Part shown: positions 1 to 7,685 of the stretch, one piece after another
Numbering within the stretch: the stretch's first letter is position 1
Layout of the letters: each line of letters opens with the position of its first letter
Assembly: GCA_002401955.1 (NCBI GenBank)
Contig: NVUQ01000011.1
Coordinates: forward strand, 1 to 64,000
DNA from: Flavobacteriales bacterium
Lineage (GTDB): Bacteria; Bacteroidota; Bacteroidia; Flavobacteriales_E; Vicingaceae
Direction: 5' to 3'
Length of the DNA stretch: 64,000 bases
The notes under the pieces: model-generated
Databases searched by the model: none
Seen by the model: the letters and a program-made list of their open reading frames with translations, nothing else
What the model was told of the DNA's origin: nothing
Program-made: the position numbers and the translations under genes

Positions 1-43
1 TTAGTTATTAGATTACAACAATTTCTTTAAATTTATTTTTAAA

Positions 44-562
44 ATGCTTACCTTTATTGTTATGTATAAACACCTATCAGTTACAGTAATAATACTTACT
101 CTTTTAAATTCGGTTTTTTCTCAACAGAATAATCCTTGTGGGGAAATGAAACCAAATTATATGGAGGAATTTTTAGGGGAGGCAGTTTATGATAATTTCA
201 GAAGAACAGAGATTAAATATTCTGAAAACCCTTATGAAATTGAGTATCAAGTTGATTTACTTAAAAATTTCGTTTATAAATTAGTATTCGATATGTCTAA
301 TAAATCGGAAGGTGTGATTGTGAAGCTGTATGATTTAGGAAAGAAAAAAGATAAAGATTCTAAGCCTAAATTACTTTATACTTCTAGTGAAGATGTTATG
401 GATGATGATGCGATGTTTGATGTTATCTTTGAAGCTCCAAAAACAAGAATGTTGATAAAATATGAAGTTAAGGACGCAACCTTTGCTGGTTGTGTAACAT
501 TTGTGTTAGGAGTTTTTTTAAGAGATAATTTTGAAAAACCACCCCCTTTGTTAAAGGAATAA
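44..562 (+). CDS. Hypothetical secreted protein
   Basis: A 172-residue protein with a clear Sec signal peptide: a hydrophobic stretch VTVIILTLLNSVFS followed by QQ. A second methionine at codon 7 (position 62) gives a more typical signal peptide and is a likely alternative start. The mature part is acidic and lysine-rich, with one N-terminal and one C-terminal cysteine, and looks like an all-beta exported domain. I do not recognise the family. The stop codon overlaps the first bases of the MITE-like element that follows. It is the first gene of the window, so its operon context upstream is unknown. Confidence 0.7.
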   Translation: MLTFIVMYKHLSVTVIILTLLNSVFSQQNNPCGEMKPNYMEEFLGEAVYDNFRRTEIKYSENPYEIEYQVDLLKNFVYKLVFDMSNKSEGVIVKLYDLGKKKDKDSKPKLLYTSSEDVMDDDAMFDVIFEAPKTRMLIKYEVKDATFAGCVTFVLGVFLRDNFEKPPPLLKE

Positions 563-678
563 TACCGATTTGTAATCAAAATGCCCTATAATTTCGTTAC
601 TCTCATTCTCTGGCTTTGATTATCTATCGGCATTATACAAAAACCATTGTTGGGTGTTTTGAAATTAAATTGGTATTA
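560..678. repeat. MITE-like element with 12-bp terminal inverted repeats
   Basis: TAATACCGATTT at 560-571 is the inverted complement of AAATTGGTATTA at 667-678, with one mismatch. Inside, 571-584 and 612-632 form a second, imperfect inverted pair (TGTAATCAAAATGCC against GGCTTTGATTA). The 119-bp unit has no coding capacity and could fold into a cruciform or long hairpin. No target-site duplication is obvious. The first three bases are the stop codon of the preceding gene. Calling it a MITE is inference from structure alone; no second copy was noticed in this window. Confidence 0.45.
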
Positions 679-701
679 CCTACAATATCAAACTCCAAAT
701 T
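676..701. repeat. 26-bp copy of the 3' end of ribE
   Basis: Positions 676-701 match 1607-1632 at 25 of 26 bases in the same orientation. The copy at 1607-1632 lies inside ribE and encodes, on the minus strand, the residues NLEFDIVG near the C-terminus. The copy here has no gene around it, so it is a fragment left by duplication or rearrangement. It abuts the right end of the MITE-like element. Confidence 0.6.
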
Positions 702-749
702 GAATTGGTGTTTTTTATTTATATTTGACTATTGATAGTAAATAGTAAA

Positions 750-954
750 ATGACTATAGAAAATAAAAAAAGAGTTTAGCCTTAATAAGGAGTTAACTGT
801 TAAAGAGCTTGTTTTTAGAATACAAGCTTCAAAACAAATGATTCATATCGTTTAAAAAAAGCTTCTTTCTGAAAACTATGTTGAAAAATTAGGGAGAACA
901 CCTAAAACGGTATATCGTTTATTAAACAAATCTCAACTTAGCAATATTGCTTAA
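750..954 (+). pseudogene. Broken winged-helix DNA-binding protein
   Basis: ATG at 750 opens a frame (MTIENKKR) that stops at once. One frame over, 760-954 reads KKEFSLNKELTVKEL, then FRIQASKQMIHIV, a stop codon at 853-855, then KKLLSENYVEKLGRTPKTVY. With one frameshift and one nonsense codon removed, this looks like a short winged helix-turn-helix of the kind found in small regulators or antitoxins. The original family is uncertain. The 408-base stretch from 563 to 970 holds only this remnant, the MITE-like element and the ribE scrap; I see no intact gene in it. Confidence 0.5.
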
Positions 955-970
955 ATTAAAATTCTACAAA

Positions 971-1381
971 ATGAAAAATATATTATTATTACTTGTTACA
1001 GTTACGTTATTTGCGAGCTGTTCAAAAGAGGAAAACACTCCTGAACCTATGGTTGAGACTGTTGAAGTTGACAAATGTGCTACACTAGCTTCATGTATCA
1101 TTGGTACTTGGTCTAGTGATAGTATGATTTATCAAGGTAATATGACCTCCTTACTTAATCAGTCTACAACATTTACTTACAACTCTGATGGTACACGTGT
1201 TCAGACTATTAGTGGTACAGTCGTTGGTCCTCCAACTACATATTCAGTTGCTGGAAATGTATTAACTATTACTAGTTTATCTACTAATGTATTTATCTTT
1301 AACATTGTATCTGATGTACTGGTTATAGAAGATGACTTAGGTGGTGGTTTCATACGATACTTCTACTACAGTCGAATTTAA
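971..1381 (+). CDS. Lipocalin-like lipoprotein
   Basis: ATG at 971 is preferred over an upstream TTG at 947 because it begins a classic lipoprotein signal: MKNILLLLVTVTLFASC, with lipobox FASC. The mature protein of about 120 residues contains CIIGTWSSDSMIYQG early and FTYNSDGTRVQTISG in the middle, the pattern of Bacteroidetes lipocalin-like domains (GTW motif, then strands with a YNSDGT turn). It is probably an outer-membrane-anchored binding protein of unknown ligand. It stands alone between a pseudogene and the end of ribE, and a terminator-like hairpin follows eight bases after its stop. Confidence 0.75.
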   Translation: MKNILLLLVTVTLFASCSKEENTPEPMVETVEVDKCATLASCIIGTWSSDSMIYQGNMTSLLNQSTTFTYNSDGTRVQTISGTVVGPPTTYSVAGNVLTITSLSTNVFIFNIVSDVLVIEDDLGGGFIRYFYYSRI

Positions 1382-1388
1382 TATTAAC

Positions 1389-1410
1389 GGGAGTCATTGG
1401 TTTGGCTCCC
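1389..1410 (+). terminator. Terminator-like hairpin after the lipocalin-like gene
   Basis: GGGAGTCA at 1389-1396 pairs with TGGCTCCC at 1403-1410 (8 bp including one G-U) around a six-base loop. It lacks a strong following T tract, so intrinsic termination is only likely. The remaining stretch to the ribE stop (1411-1575) shows no convincing gene. Confidence 0.4.
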
Positions 1411-1575
1411 AACTAAACTTATTTATTATGAAAAATTCAAAATTACCTGCTGTAGCCTTGATGGGTCAACTTTAAATCAAATCGCAGAAAAAATTAAAAC
1501 AAAAAAAATTGCAAAAAAAGTAATCGGGCTAGCTGTTGTAGGTAGTTTTAAAGGTTTTGATGTAATTACTGATAT

Positions 1576-2163
1576 TTAATCATTCCCTAATAACTTCGCC
1601 ACATACTTACCAACAATATCAAACTCCAAATTAATATTATCTCCTACTTTTAATGTATTAAAAGTGGTGTGCTCTTTTGTAAAAGGTATGATACAAACAG
1701 AAAATTGATTGTTCTTAGAATTAACAACCGTTAAACTCACTCCATTTACAGTAATGGAGCCTTTTTCTACTGTCACATTTCCGTTTTTAGGATCATATTC
1801 GAAAGTAAACATCCAGCTTCCGTTTTGTTCTAAAACTGATTTGCAAATTGCCGTTTGATCAACATGCCCTTGAACAACATGCCCATCGAAACGACCATTA
1901 GCCAACATTGCTCTTTCTAAATTAACGCTACTACCAATTTCTAAATCTCCTATGTTTGATTTTTCTAAAGTCTCTTTAATTGCAGTAACAACATAAGTAT
2001 CCTCTTTAATTCCAACAACCGTTAAACAAACTCCATTGTGTGCTAAACTTTGGTCAATTTTAAGCTCATTTGTAATGTTACTTTTAACTGAAAAATGAAC
2101 GTTTTCTCCTTCTTTTTCAATTTTCACAACCTCTCCTAATCCTTCGATTATTCCTGTAAACAT
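1576..2163 (-). CDS. ribE: Riboflavin synthase, alpha subunit
   Basis: 195 residues beginning MFTGIIEGLGEV, the invariant start of riboflavin synthase alpha chains. It dismutates two molecules of 6,7-dimethyl-8-ribityllumazine to riboflavin in the cytosol. Two homologous lumazine-binding barrels are visible: HNGVCLTVVG in the first (about residues 42-51) and VNGVSLTVV in the second (about 140-148), with GHVVQGHVDQ between them. Length is normal. Upstream is a 26-bp-stem hairpin rather than any recognisable FMN riboswitch. It is transcribed in the same direction as the T9SS substrate gene before it, but probably separately. Confidence 0.95.
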   Translation of the reverse strand: MFTGIIEGLGEVVKIEKEGENVHFSVKSNITNELKIDQSLAHNGVCLTVVGIKEDTYVVTAIKETLEKSNIGDLEIGSSVNLERAMLANGRFDGHVVQGHVDQTAICKSVLEQNGSWMFTFEYDPKNGNVTVEKGSITVNGVSLTVVNSKNNQFSVCIIPFTKEHTTFNTLKVGDNINLEFDIVGKYVAKLLGND

Positions 2164-2176
2164 AGTTTTTGCTTTT

Positions 2177-2238
2177 CGTCATTGCGAGGAACGAAGCAAT
2201 CTCACAATTAAAAGATTGCTTCGTTCCTCGCAATGACG
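2177..2238. repeat. Perfect 26-bp inverted repeat (REP-like hairpin)
   Basis: CGTCATTGCGAGGAACGAAG begins the left arm (2177-2202), and its exact complement forms the right arm (2213-2238), around a ten-base loop. The arms are much richer in G+C than the surroundings. It sits in the short gap between a T9SS substrate gene and ribE, where it could end transcription of the former. The conserved-looking core suggests a dispersed palindromic repeat rather than a gene-specific terminator. Confidence 0.8.
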
Positions 2239-2250
2239 TATTTTTTAATT

Positions 2251-4914
2251 TTATTCTCCTTTGGTTTTCAATAAAGTAATAAACCCTTTTAATTTTCTTG
2301 GGTTAATTCCTTCTAAACATTGTTCATTAACTGTACACGTATAAAAGTATGTCCCATCAGTACATGGTTTTTCACTGTCTTGTTCTGTTCCATCCCACAA
2401 AATATTTGGATCTGAAGTCCAATAAACCAAGTTTCCCCAACGGTTAAAAATTTTCATGTCTACCGATTCTACAAAACGATAAGGAAATGGTTTAAAAACA
2501 TCATTTAACCCGTCTTCTCCAGGTGTAAACACGTTTGGTAATCGATAAATATAACATTCAGTTTCATCTGTTGCATCAGACTTAGTTACACAGCCATTAT
2601 TTCCAACACAAACACCATTAGGGTTATCTATACAAACAGAATCACTGTACAAACTCTCATTCCCTACAGAATCAATACCTGTTATAACATAACAGCCAAC
2701 CATAGAAGACGCATTCTCATACAAATAGGAAGATTCTGTACCATTAGAAATGTTTGTTATTAATACATATTCTCCATTTAATGAATCTTTCTTATAAATA
2801 TTAAATTGAATTACATCATCAGCACATCCTGGGTTTTGGTTTATCCAACTCAAAAGGCTTTGTTGTTTTTGACAATTAATTTCAACACACAAACTTGGTG
2901 GACAAGGATCAATATTATCAAATGGTTGCCCACATTTTTCTTGCGAGTAATTTTCTATAGGGTCTATCGTTCCAGGAGAAGAATACTTTCCTATACTTTT
3001 TACTTTATAGCAATAGGTAGTTAAATTAGCTAAACCAGAATCTACATAAGAAGTGTTTGATGTAATATCAAGCGAATCAAAAATAAGTGAAACTGGGTTT
3101 TGTCGATAAATAACATGTTGAGTATTTGTCCATGGGACAAATTCATTCCAAGTTAAAGTTAATCGATTATCTGATGGGCTTAAATTTAAATAAATAGAAG
3201 AAGCTACTGCTGATGCCCCCATTAAGTCTCTTGTTCCACTGGTTAAATTATAAATATCTACTCGATAGTAATATTGAAAGTCTAGGGTATTTAAAAGTGT
3301 ATCGGTATACATCGTATCATTAATAGTTACAGTAGAATCAATCAACACCATATTGCTTGACGATTGCTCTCCCCTATAAATTAAATAGCGATAAGGTCCT
3401 TGCCATTGGATAACATCATGTTCTGTTGGTTTAGACCATTCAACATACATGGATCCATTTGTTGGAGATGTTGAATTTACATTTACTCGGGTTATAATAG
3501 GAACATCTTTAATCAATTGATTACAAACTTCATCAGATGCAATACTTTCTGAACCATCAGGATAACAAGCTACAATTCGATAACAATAATCTTCACCAGG
3601 AACCAAACCAAGCCCATTATTATTGTCACTAAAAGTGGTGTCGTTTATAGTGCTTGTTGTTGCAATAAGTTGAAACCCTACACTTGTAGGTATTCCTGTT
3701 TCACAAGGTCCGGGAGCCCAGCCTGAAGGGCCTAATTTTCTGTAAACCTTATAGCCTGTTACTTGAGAGCACCTTGTTTTATCCCAAATTAAATTAATGT
3801 TATTTGTTTGAACCGTTGCTATTACATTTTCAGGCTTAGGCCCAATTACTAAAATTCTAGTGGTATGGAAGTCTACCATACTAAAAGTGCTCGCATCTTC
3901 AGCTTTTATAGAGACAAAATAAGGGCTTTTTCTTATATGGTTACATTGTGTTTCCCAATAAAAAACAGCGGAAGTTATTGTTGATGGTAATGTTGTTTGT
4001 TGAAAAATTGCTGGAGAAACTATAGAATAAGGAATTCCCGTAGAGGTTAGTGTAACATCATCACTTCCTGTTGCTGCATAATTAAGAATTAAAGTATCTC
4101 CCGCTATCACACAAGTATCTGTAATGCCTGTAATATTTGGTGGGTCTGGACAGTTTCCAACAACTGTAATTTGCATGTCTCTTAAAACACTACCAATTTT
4201 AAACCCATTTCTAAATTCTTCTATTAAAATAGCAACATTATATTCACCGATTAACCCTGGAAAATCCCAAATTAAATCCCCTGTAAATCCATCTATGGTG
4301 ATAGAATTAGCTGCTTGAGGAAATTGATAGTTAAAAATTGGTAAGCCTCCTGCCCCAAAACTTTGTTGTAGAGAATAATACAAACTATCCCCGTCTACAT
4401 CTACTGCTCCAGGGTTATGAAGATAAATAGATCCTGAACAAGCATTATCTATTGGTGGGTTGTTTAATACAGGCGAATTATTTATACCCATAAACGGATT
4501 AATATATAATTCTGTTTGTATATAAAAAGGTACGTTCACAGAGGATGGAATATTATGTATCCCTGCATTTCTATTAGGATCTTCAACACTTATAGTGTAT
4601 GGAGATGGTGCTGGTGCTGGGTAAGTGTGCTGCCCCACATAGATGTTTTTTTGAATAATAGTAGTTATAGGAACACCATTTCCTGCTCCGTTAATTCTAA
4701 TAATAGAGTCTGTTGGGTTTCCATCTCCCCATGATATACCTAACTTCGGTCTATCAGCATTGGAAGAAACACTTATGTCAGTATAAGTAACAACCGTAAT
4801 TTCATAAGTTAGCCCTGAAACATGCTTAAAAGTAATTTCTCCAGCTCTGTTATGTGTCGCAAAAGCATTAGCAGAAATTAATAAAAGTAATATGTAAAAA
4901 AGTTTCTTAAACAT
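2251..4914 (-). CDS. T9SS-exported fibronectin-type surface protein with CHU_C sorting domain
   Basis: 887 residues with a signal peptide (MFKKLFYILLLLISANAFA). The N-terminal half begins HNRAGEITFKHVSG and includes an Ig/cadherin-like section with DVDGDSLYYSL. The middle has several fibronectin III-like units, for example NVIATVQTNNINLIWD and STSPTNGSMYVEWSKP. The C-terminus is a gliding-motility-associated (CHU_C, T9SS type B) sorting domain: LPNVFTPGEDGLNDVF, then IFNRWGNLVYW and DGTYFYTC. That domain directs export through the type IX system and surface anchoring. Its ligand is unknown. It is a lone gene with a perfect palindrome just upstream. Confidence 0.9.
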   Translation of the reverse strand: MFKKLFYILLLLISANAFATHNRAGEITFKHVSGLTYEITVVTYTDISVSSNADRPKLGISWGDGNPTDSIIRINGAGNGVPITTIIQKNIYVGQHTYPAPAPSPYTISVEDPNRNAGIHNIPSSVNVPFYIQTELYINPFMGINNSPVLNNPPIDNACSGSIYLHNPGAVDVDGDSLYYSLQQSFGAGGLPIFNYQFPQAANSITIDGFTGDLIWDFPGLIGEYNVAILIEEFRNGFKIGSVLRDMQITVVGNCPDPPNITGITDTCVIAGDTLILNYAATGSDDVTLTSTGIPYSIVSPAIFQQTTLPSTITSAVFYWETQCNHIRKSPYFVSIKAEDASTFSMVDFHTTRILVIGPKPENVIATVQTNNINLIWDKTRCSQVTGYKVYRKLGPSGWAPGPCETGIPTSVGFQLIATTSTINDTTFSDNNNGLGLVPGEDYCYRIVACYPDGSESIASDEVCNQLIKDVPIITRVNVNSTSPTNGSMYVEWSKPTEHDVIQWQGPYRYLIYRGEQSSSNMVLIDSTVTINDTMYTDTLLNTLDFQYYYRVDIYNLTSGTRDLMGASAVASSIYLNLSPSDNRLTLTWNEFVPWTNTQHVIYRQNPVSLIFDSLDITSNTSYVDSGLANLTTYCYKVKSIGKYSSPGTIDPIENYSQEKCGQPFDNIDPCPPSLCVEINCQKQQSLLSWINQNPGCADDVIQFNIYKKDSLNGEYVLITNISNGTESSYLYENASSMVGCYVITGIDSVGNESLYSDSVCIDNPNGVCVGNNGCVTKSDATDETECYIYRLPNVFTPGEDGLNDVFKPFPYRFVESVDMKIFNRWGNLVYWTSDPNILWDGTEQDSEKPCTDGTYFYTCTVNEQCLEGINPRKLKGFITLLKTKGE

Positions 4915-4955
4915 TGTAGAACCAATAAAATTAAGCTTTTTTAAAGAAACTTTTG

Positions 4956-4975
4956 ATGTTGTTGTACAACAACAT
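4956..4975. promoter_or_regulatory. Perfect 20-bp palindrome upstream of the T9SS substrate gene
   Basis: ATGTTGTTGTACAACAACAT is a perfect dyad with no spacer, about 40 bases upstream of the minus-strand start at 4914 and downstream of mqnC. A T run follows it on the plus strand only, so as a terminator it faces the wrong way for the minus-strand genes. An operator for a dimeric regulator, or a terminator with a tight loop, are both possible. Confidence 0.4.
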
Positions 4976-5022
4976 TTTTTGCCTTAAAATTTTAAGACGA
5001 GTTTTTTTATGATAAGATTGCA

Positions 5023-6147
5023 TTAATAATCAATTACTTGTTGAACCATATCTTTTGGAAGTTCTCTATTTTCATACTCTTGTGTTCTTAATTGAGGTTT
5101 AAACCCCGCTTTTTTTATTGAGTCTTGAATACCGTCAGCAGTAAAACGGTGTGGTGCACCTGCAGCTGAAACAACATTTTCTTCAATCATAATTGACCCA
5201 AAATCATTAGCACCAGCATGCAAACATGTTTGTGCTGTTTTTTCTCCAACCGTTAACCAAGATGCTTGAATATTTTCTACGTTTGGCAACATTATTCTGC
5301 TCAAAGCAATCATTCTAATGTACTCATCATCCGTTACGTTATTAGAAACACCTTTTACTCGCTTTAATAATGTTCCGTCATCCATAAATGGCCATGGAAT
5401 AAATGCTAAAAACCCGTTTACGCTTTCTGGTTTTTCACTTTGAACTTGTCTGATATCTACTAAATGTTCAAAACGTTCAGCAACTGTTTCTATATGTCCA
5501 AACATCATTGTTGCAGATGTTGTAATATTTAATTGATGCGCAGCTCTCATTACATCTAGCCATTCTCTACCAGAACACTTTCCTTTAGAAATTAATCTTC
5601 TTACTCTATCGTTTAGTATTTCTGCACCAGCCCCTGGTAAAGAATCTAATCCTGCCTCTTTTAATGCCGTTAACACTTCTGTATGAGTTAAGCCTTCTAA
5701 CTTAGCAATGTGAGCTATTTCTGGAGGCCCTAAACAATGTAGTTTAATACTCGGAAACATTGATTTAATACCTCTAAAAGTATCTTCATAAAATTTTAAG
5801 CCTAAATCTGGGTGGTGCCCTCCTTGTAATAACAATTGGTTACCACCATATTTTATGGTTTCCTCAATTTTTACCTTATATTCTTCCATTGTAGTAACGT
5901 AAGCTTCCTTATGTCCTGGAACTCTAAAGAAATTACAAAACTTACAATTGGCAATACAAACATTAGTGGTGTTTAAGTTTCTATCAATAATCCAAGTAAC
6001 TTTATTGCTCTTCTTCTTTTGTTTTTTCAACTCATTTCCCACAAACATTAGCTCTGCTGTAGAGGCATTGTGAAACAAAAACTCTCCTTCTTCAGCACTT
6101 AAAAACTCTAGTTTTAACGCTCTTTTTAATAATGTATCTACTTGCAT
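5023..6147 (-). CDS. mqnC: Cyclic dehypoxanthine futalosine synthase (MqnC)
   Basis: 374-residue radical SAM enzyme of the futalosine pathway to menaquinone; it cyclises dehypoxanthine futalosine. The three cluster cysteines are in CIANCKFC (about residues 60-67), preceded by IIDRNLNTTNV. Further signatures are QGGHHPDLGL, HCLGPPEI, LPGAGAEIL and GFLAFIPWPF, which favour MqnC over its paralogue MqnE (aminofutalosine synthase). The cell therefore probably makes menaquinone by the futalosine route rather than the classical Men route. The other mqn genes are not in the window. Confidence 0.92.
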   Translation of the reverse strand: MQVDTLLKRALKLEFLSAEEGEFLFHNASTAELMFVGNELKKQKKKSNKVTWIIDRNLNTTNVCIANCKFCNFFRVPGHKEAYVTTMEEYKVKIEETIKYGGNQLLLQGGHHPDLGLKFYEDTFRGIKSMFPSIKLHCLGPPEIAHIAKLEGLTHTEVLTALKEAGLDSLPGAGAEILNDRVRRLISKGKCSGREWLDVMRAAHQLNITTSATMMFGHIETVAERFEHLVDIRQVQSEKPESVNGFLAFIPWPFMDDGTLLKRVKGVSNNVTDDEYIRMIALSRIMLPNVENIQASWLTVGEKTAQTCLHAGANDFGSIMIEENVVSAAGAPHRFTADGIQDSIKKAGFKPQLRTQEYENRELPKDMVQQVIDY

Positions 6148-6205
6148 TAACCTGTATTTATATTATGCTTAAATTCGCTTCTTCAAAAATACTACAAAAA
6201 CAAGT

Positions 6206-7612
6206 ATGGAAATAAAAAAAGCAAGTAAATTAGGAGTTAAAGACAACGCAGTTTTTTTAATTGCTACAGATAAAGATTTATCTTTAAAAAACTTCTCTAA
6301 AGAAGAAATTATATACATCAAAAAAGAGCTTAAAGCTGAGCATAAACAAATAGAAATTAACCGTTTAACCAGCGTTGTTTATATCGTTTTACTAGATAAA
6401 AATGCTGATTACAAAGCCGCAGAAAAAGCACGAAATGCTGCGAGCACTTTAACCTCAGCGTTAAATAAAGCCAAGATTAAAACTGTTTCTGTTGTCTCAG
6501 ATTTAGCGTTAACCAGTGCGTTTATAGAAGGAATTGCTTTATCAAATTACCAGTTTTTAAAATATTTTTCTGATAAAAAAACAAATACTTTGGCTGAAAT
6601 TAAAGTTATTGGAACAATTAAAGCTTCAGGAATAGAAGAGCTTCACAATACTGTTAACGCAACTAATTATGCTAAAGATTTGGTAAATGAACCTCAATCT
6701 TTTTTAACTGCCACACAAATTTCTAAGGAAATTAAAAAGCTTGGAAAAGAAGCTGGTTTTACTGTTGAAGTTTTCAATAAAAAGAAAATAGAAGCTTTAA
6801 AAATGGGAGGTTTATTGGCTGTAAACAAAGGAAGTATTGAGCCGCCTACATTTTCTATATTAGAATGGAAACCAAAAAATGCTAAAAACAAAAAACCAAT
6901 AGTTTTAGTAGGCAAAGGTGTTGTTTATGATACTGGAGGTTTAAGTTTAAAGCCTACTGCTAACTCTATGGATTTTATGAAATGTGATATGGGTGGAGCC
7001 GCTGCAGTAATTGGTGGTTTGTATGCTATTGCAAAAAACAAATTGCCATATCATGTAATAGGACTTGTACCAGCAACAGATAATAGGCCGAGTGGGGATG
7101 CTTATGCTCCTGGGGATGTAATTACTATGCACAATAAAAAAACAGTGGAAGTGCTAAATACAGATGCAGAAGGGCGTTTAATAATGGCAGATGCATTAAG
7201 TTATGCGCAAAAATACAAGCCAGAGTTAGTTTTTGATATTGCCACTTTAACCGGTGCAGCAGCAGGAGCTATTGGTCATTATGGTGTTGTTGGAATGGGT
7301 AATGCTGAAGAAAAAACAATGGCAAAACTTAAAACTAGTGGAAACAATGTTTTTGAAAGAATCGCTGAATTTCCATTTTGGGACGAATATAATGAGCAAT
7401 TAAAATCGCCAATTGCAGATTTAACCAACCTTGGAAACGGTTCTGGAGGCGCAATAACAGCCGGTAAATTTTTAGAAAATTTTACTGATTATCCTTACAT
7501 ACATTTAGATATTGCCGGCCCTGCTTTTTTACACAAACCTATTAAATACTTGTCTCAAGGTGGTACTGGTGTTGGTGTTCGTTTGTTTTATGATTTTGTG
7601 AAAAACTATTAA
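6206..7612 (+). CDS. pepA: M17 leucyl aminopeptidase
   Basis: 468-residue cytosolic metallopeptidase of the M17 family, releasing N-terminal residues from peptides. The catalytic C-terminal domain shows VGKGVVYDTGGLSLKP (metal-binding Lys and Asp), KCDMGGAAAVIG, and the family signature NTDAEGRLIMADAL (about residues 323-336). The N-terminal domain (residues 1-170) is divergent, as is usual. It is divergent from mqnC with about 58 bases between the starts. A 73-base gap separates it from pdxA. Confidence 0.92.
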   Translation: MEIKKASKLGVKDNAVFLIATDKDLSLKNFSKEEIIYIKKELKAEHKQIEINRLTSVVYIVLLDKNADYKAAEKARNAASTLTSALNKAKIKTVSVVSDLALTSAFIEGIALSNYQFLKYFSDKKTNTLAEIKVIGTIKASGIEELHNTVNATNYAKDLVNEPQSFLTATQISKEIKKLGKEAGFTVEVFNKKKIEALKMGGLLAVNKGSIEPPTFSILEWKPKNAKNKKPIVLVGKGVVYDTGGLSLKPTANSMDFMKCDMGGAAAVIGGLYAIAKNKLPYHVIGLVPATDNRPSGDAYAPGDVITMHNKKTVEVLNTDAEGRLIMADALSYAQKYKPELVFDIATLTGAAAGAIGHYGVVGMGNAEEKTMAKLKTSGNNVFERIAEFPFWDEYNEQLKSPIADLTNLGNGSGGAITAGKFLENFTDYPYIHLDIAGPAFLHKPIKYLSQGGTGVGVRLFYDFVKNY

Positions 7613-7685
7613 ATAGTTTAAGAGATAGTCAGCTTAACAACATTAACAAATAACCTTATAAACTCTTAACCTTATAAACTCAAAA

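Noticed and set aside
1397-1579. Possible 60-residue gene before ribE
   Set aside because: No recognisable domain or signal; it starts within a terminator-like hairpin and overlaps the convergent ribE end. A second frame (ATG at 1427) is only 15 codons. Not supported as a gene.
2090-2250. FMN riboswitch before ribE
   Set aside because: The upstream sequence is a simple 26-bp-stem hairpin and has none of the FMN aptamer's multi-branched elements.
5023-6147. MqnE rather than MqnC
   Set aside because: LPGAGAEIL and the IIDRNLNTTNV lead into the cluster cysteines fit MqnC better.
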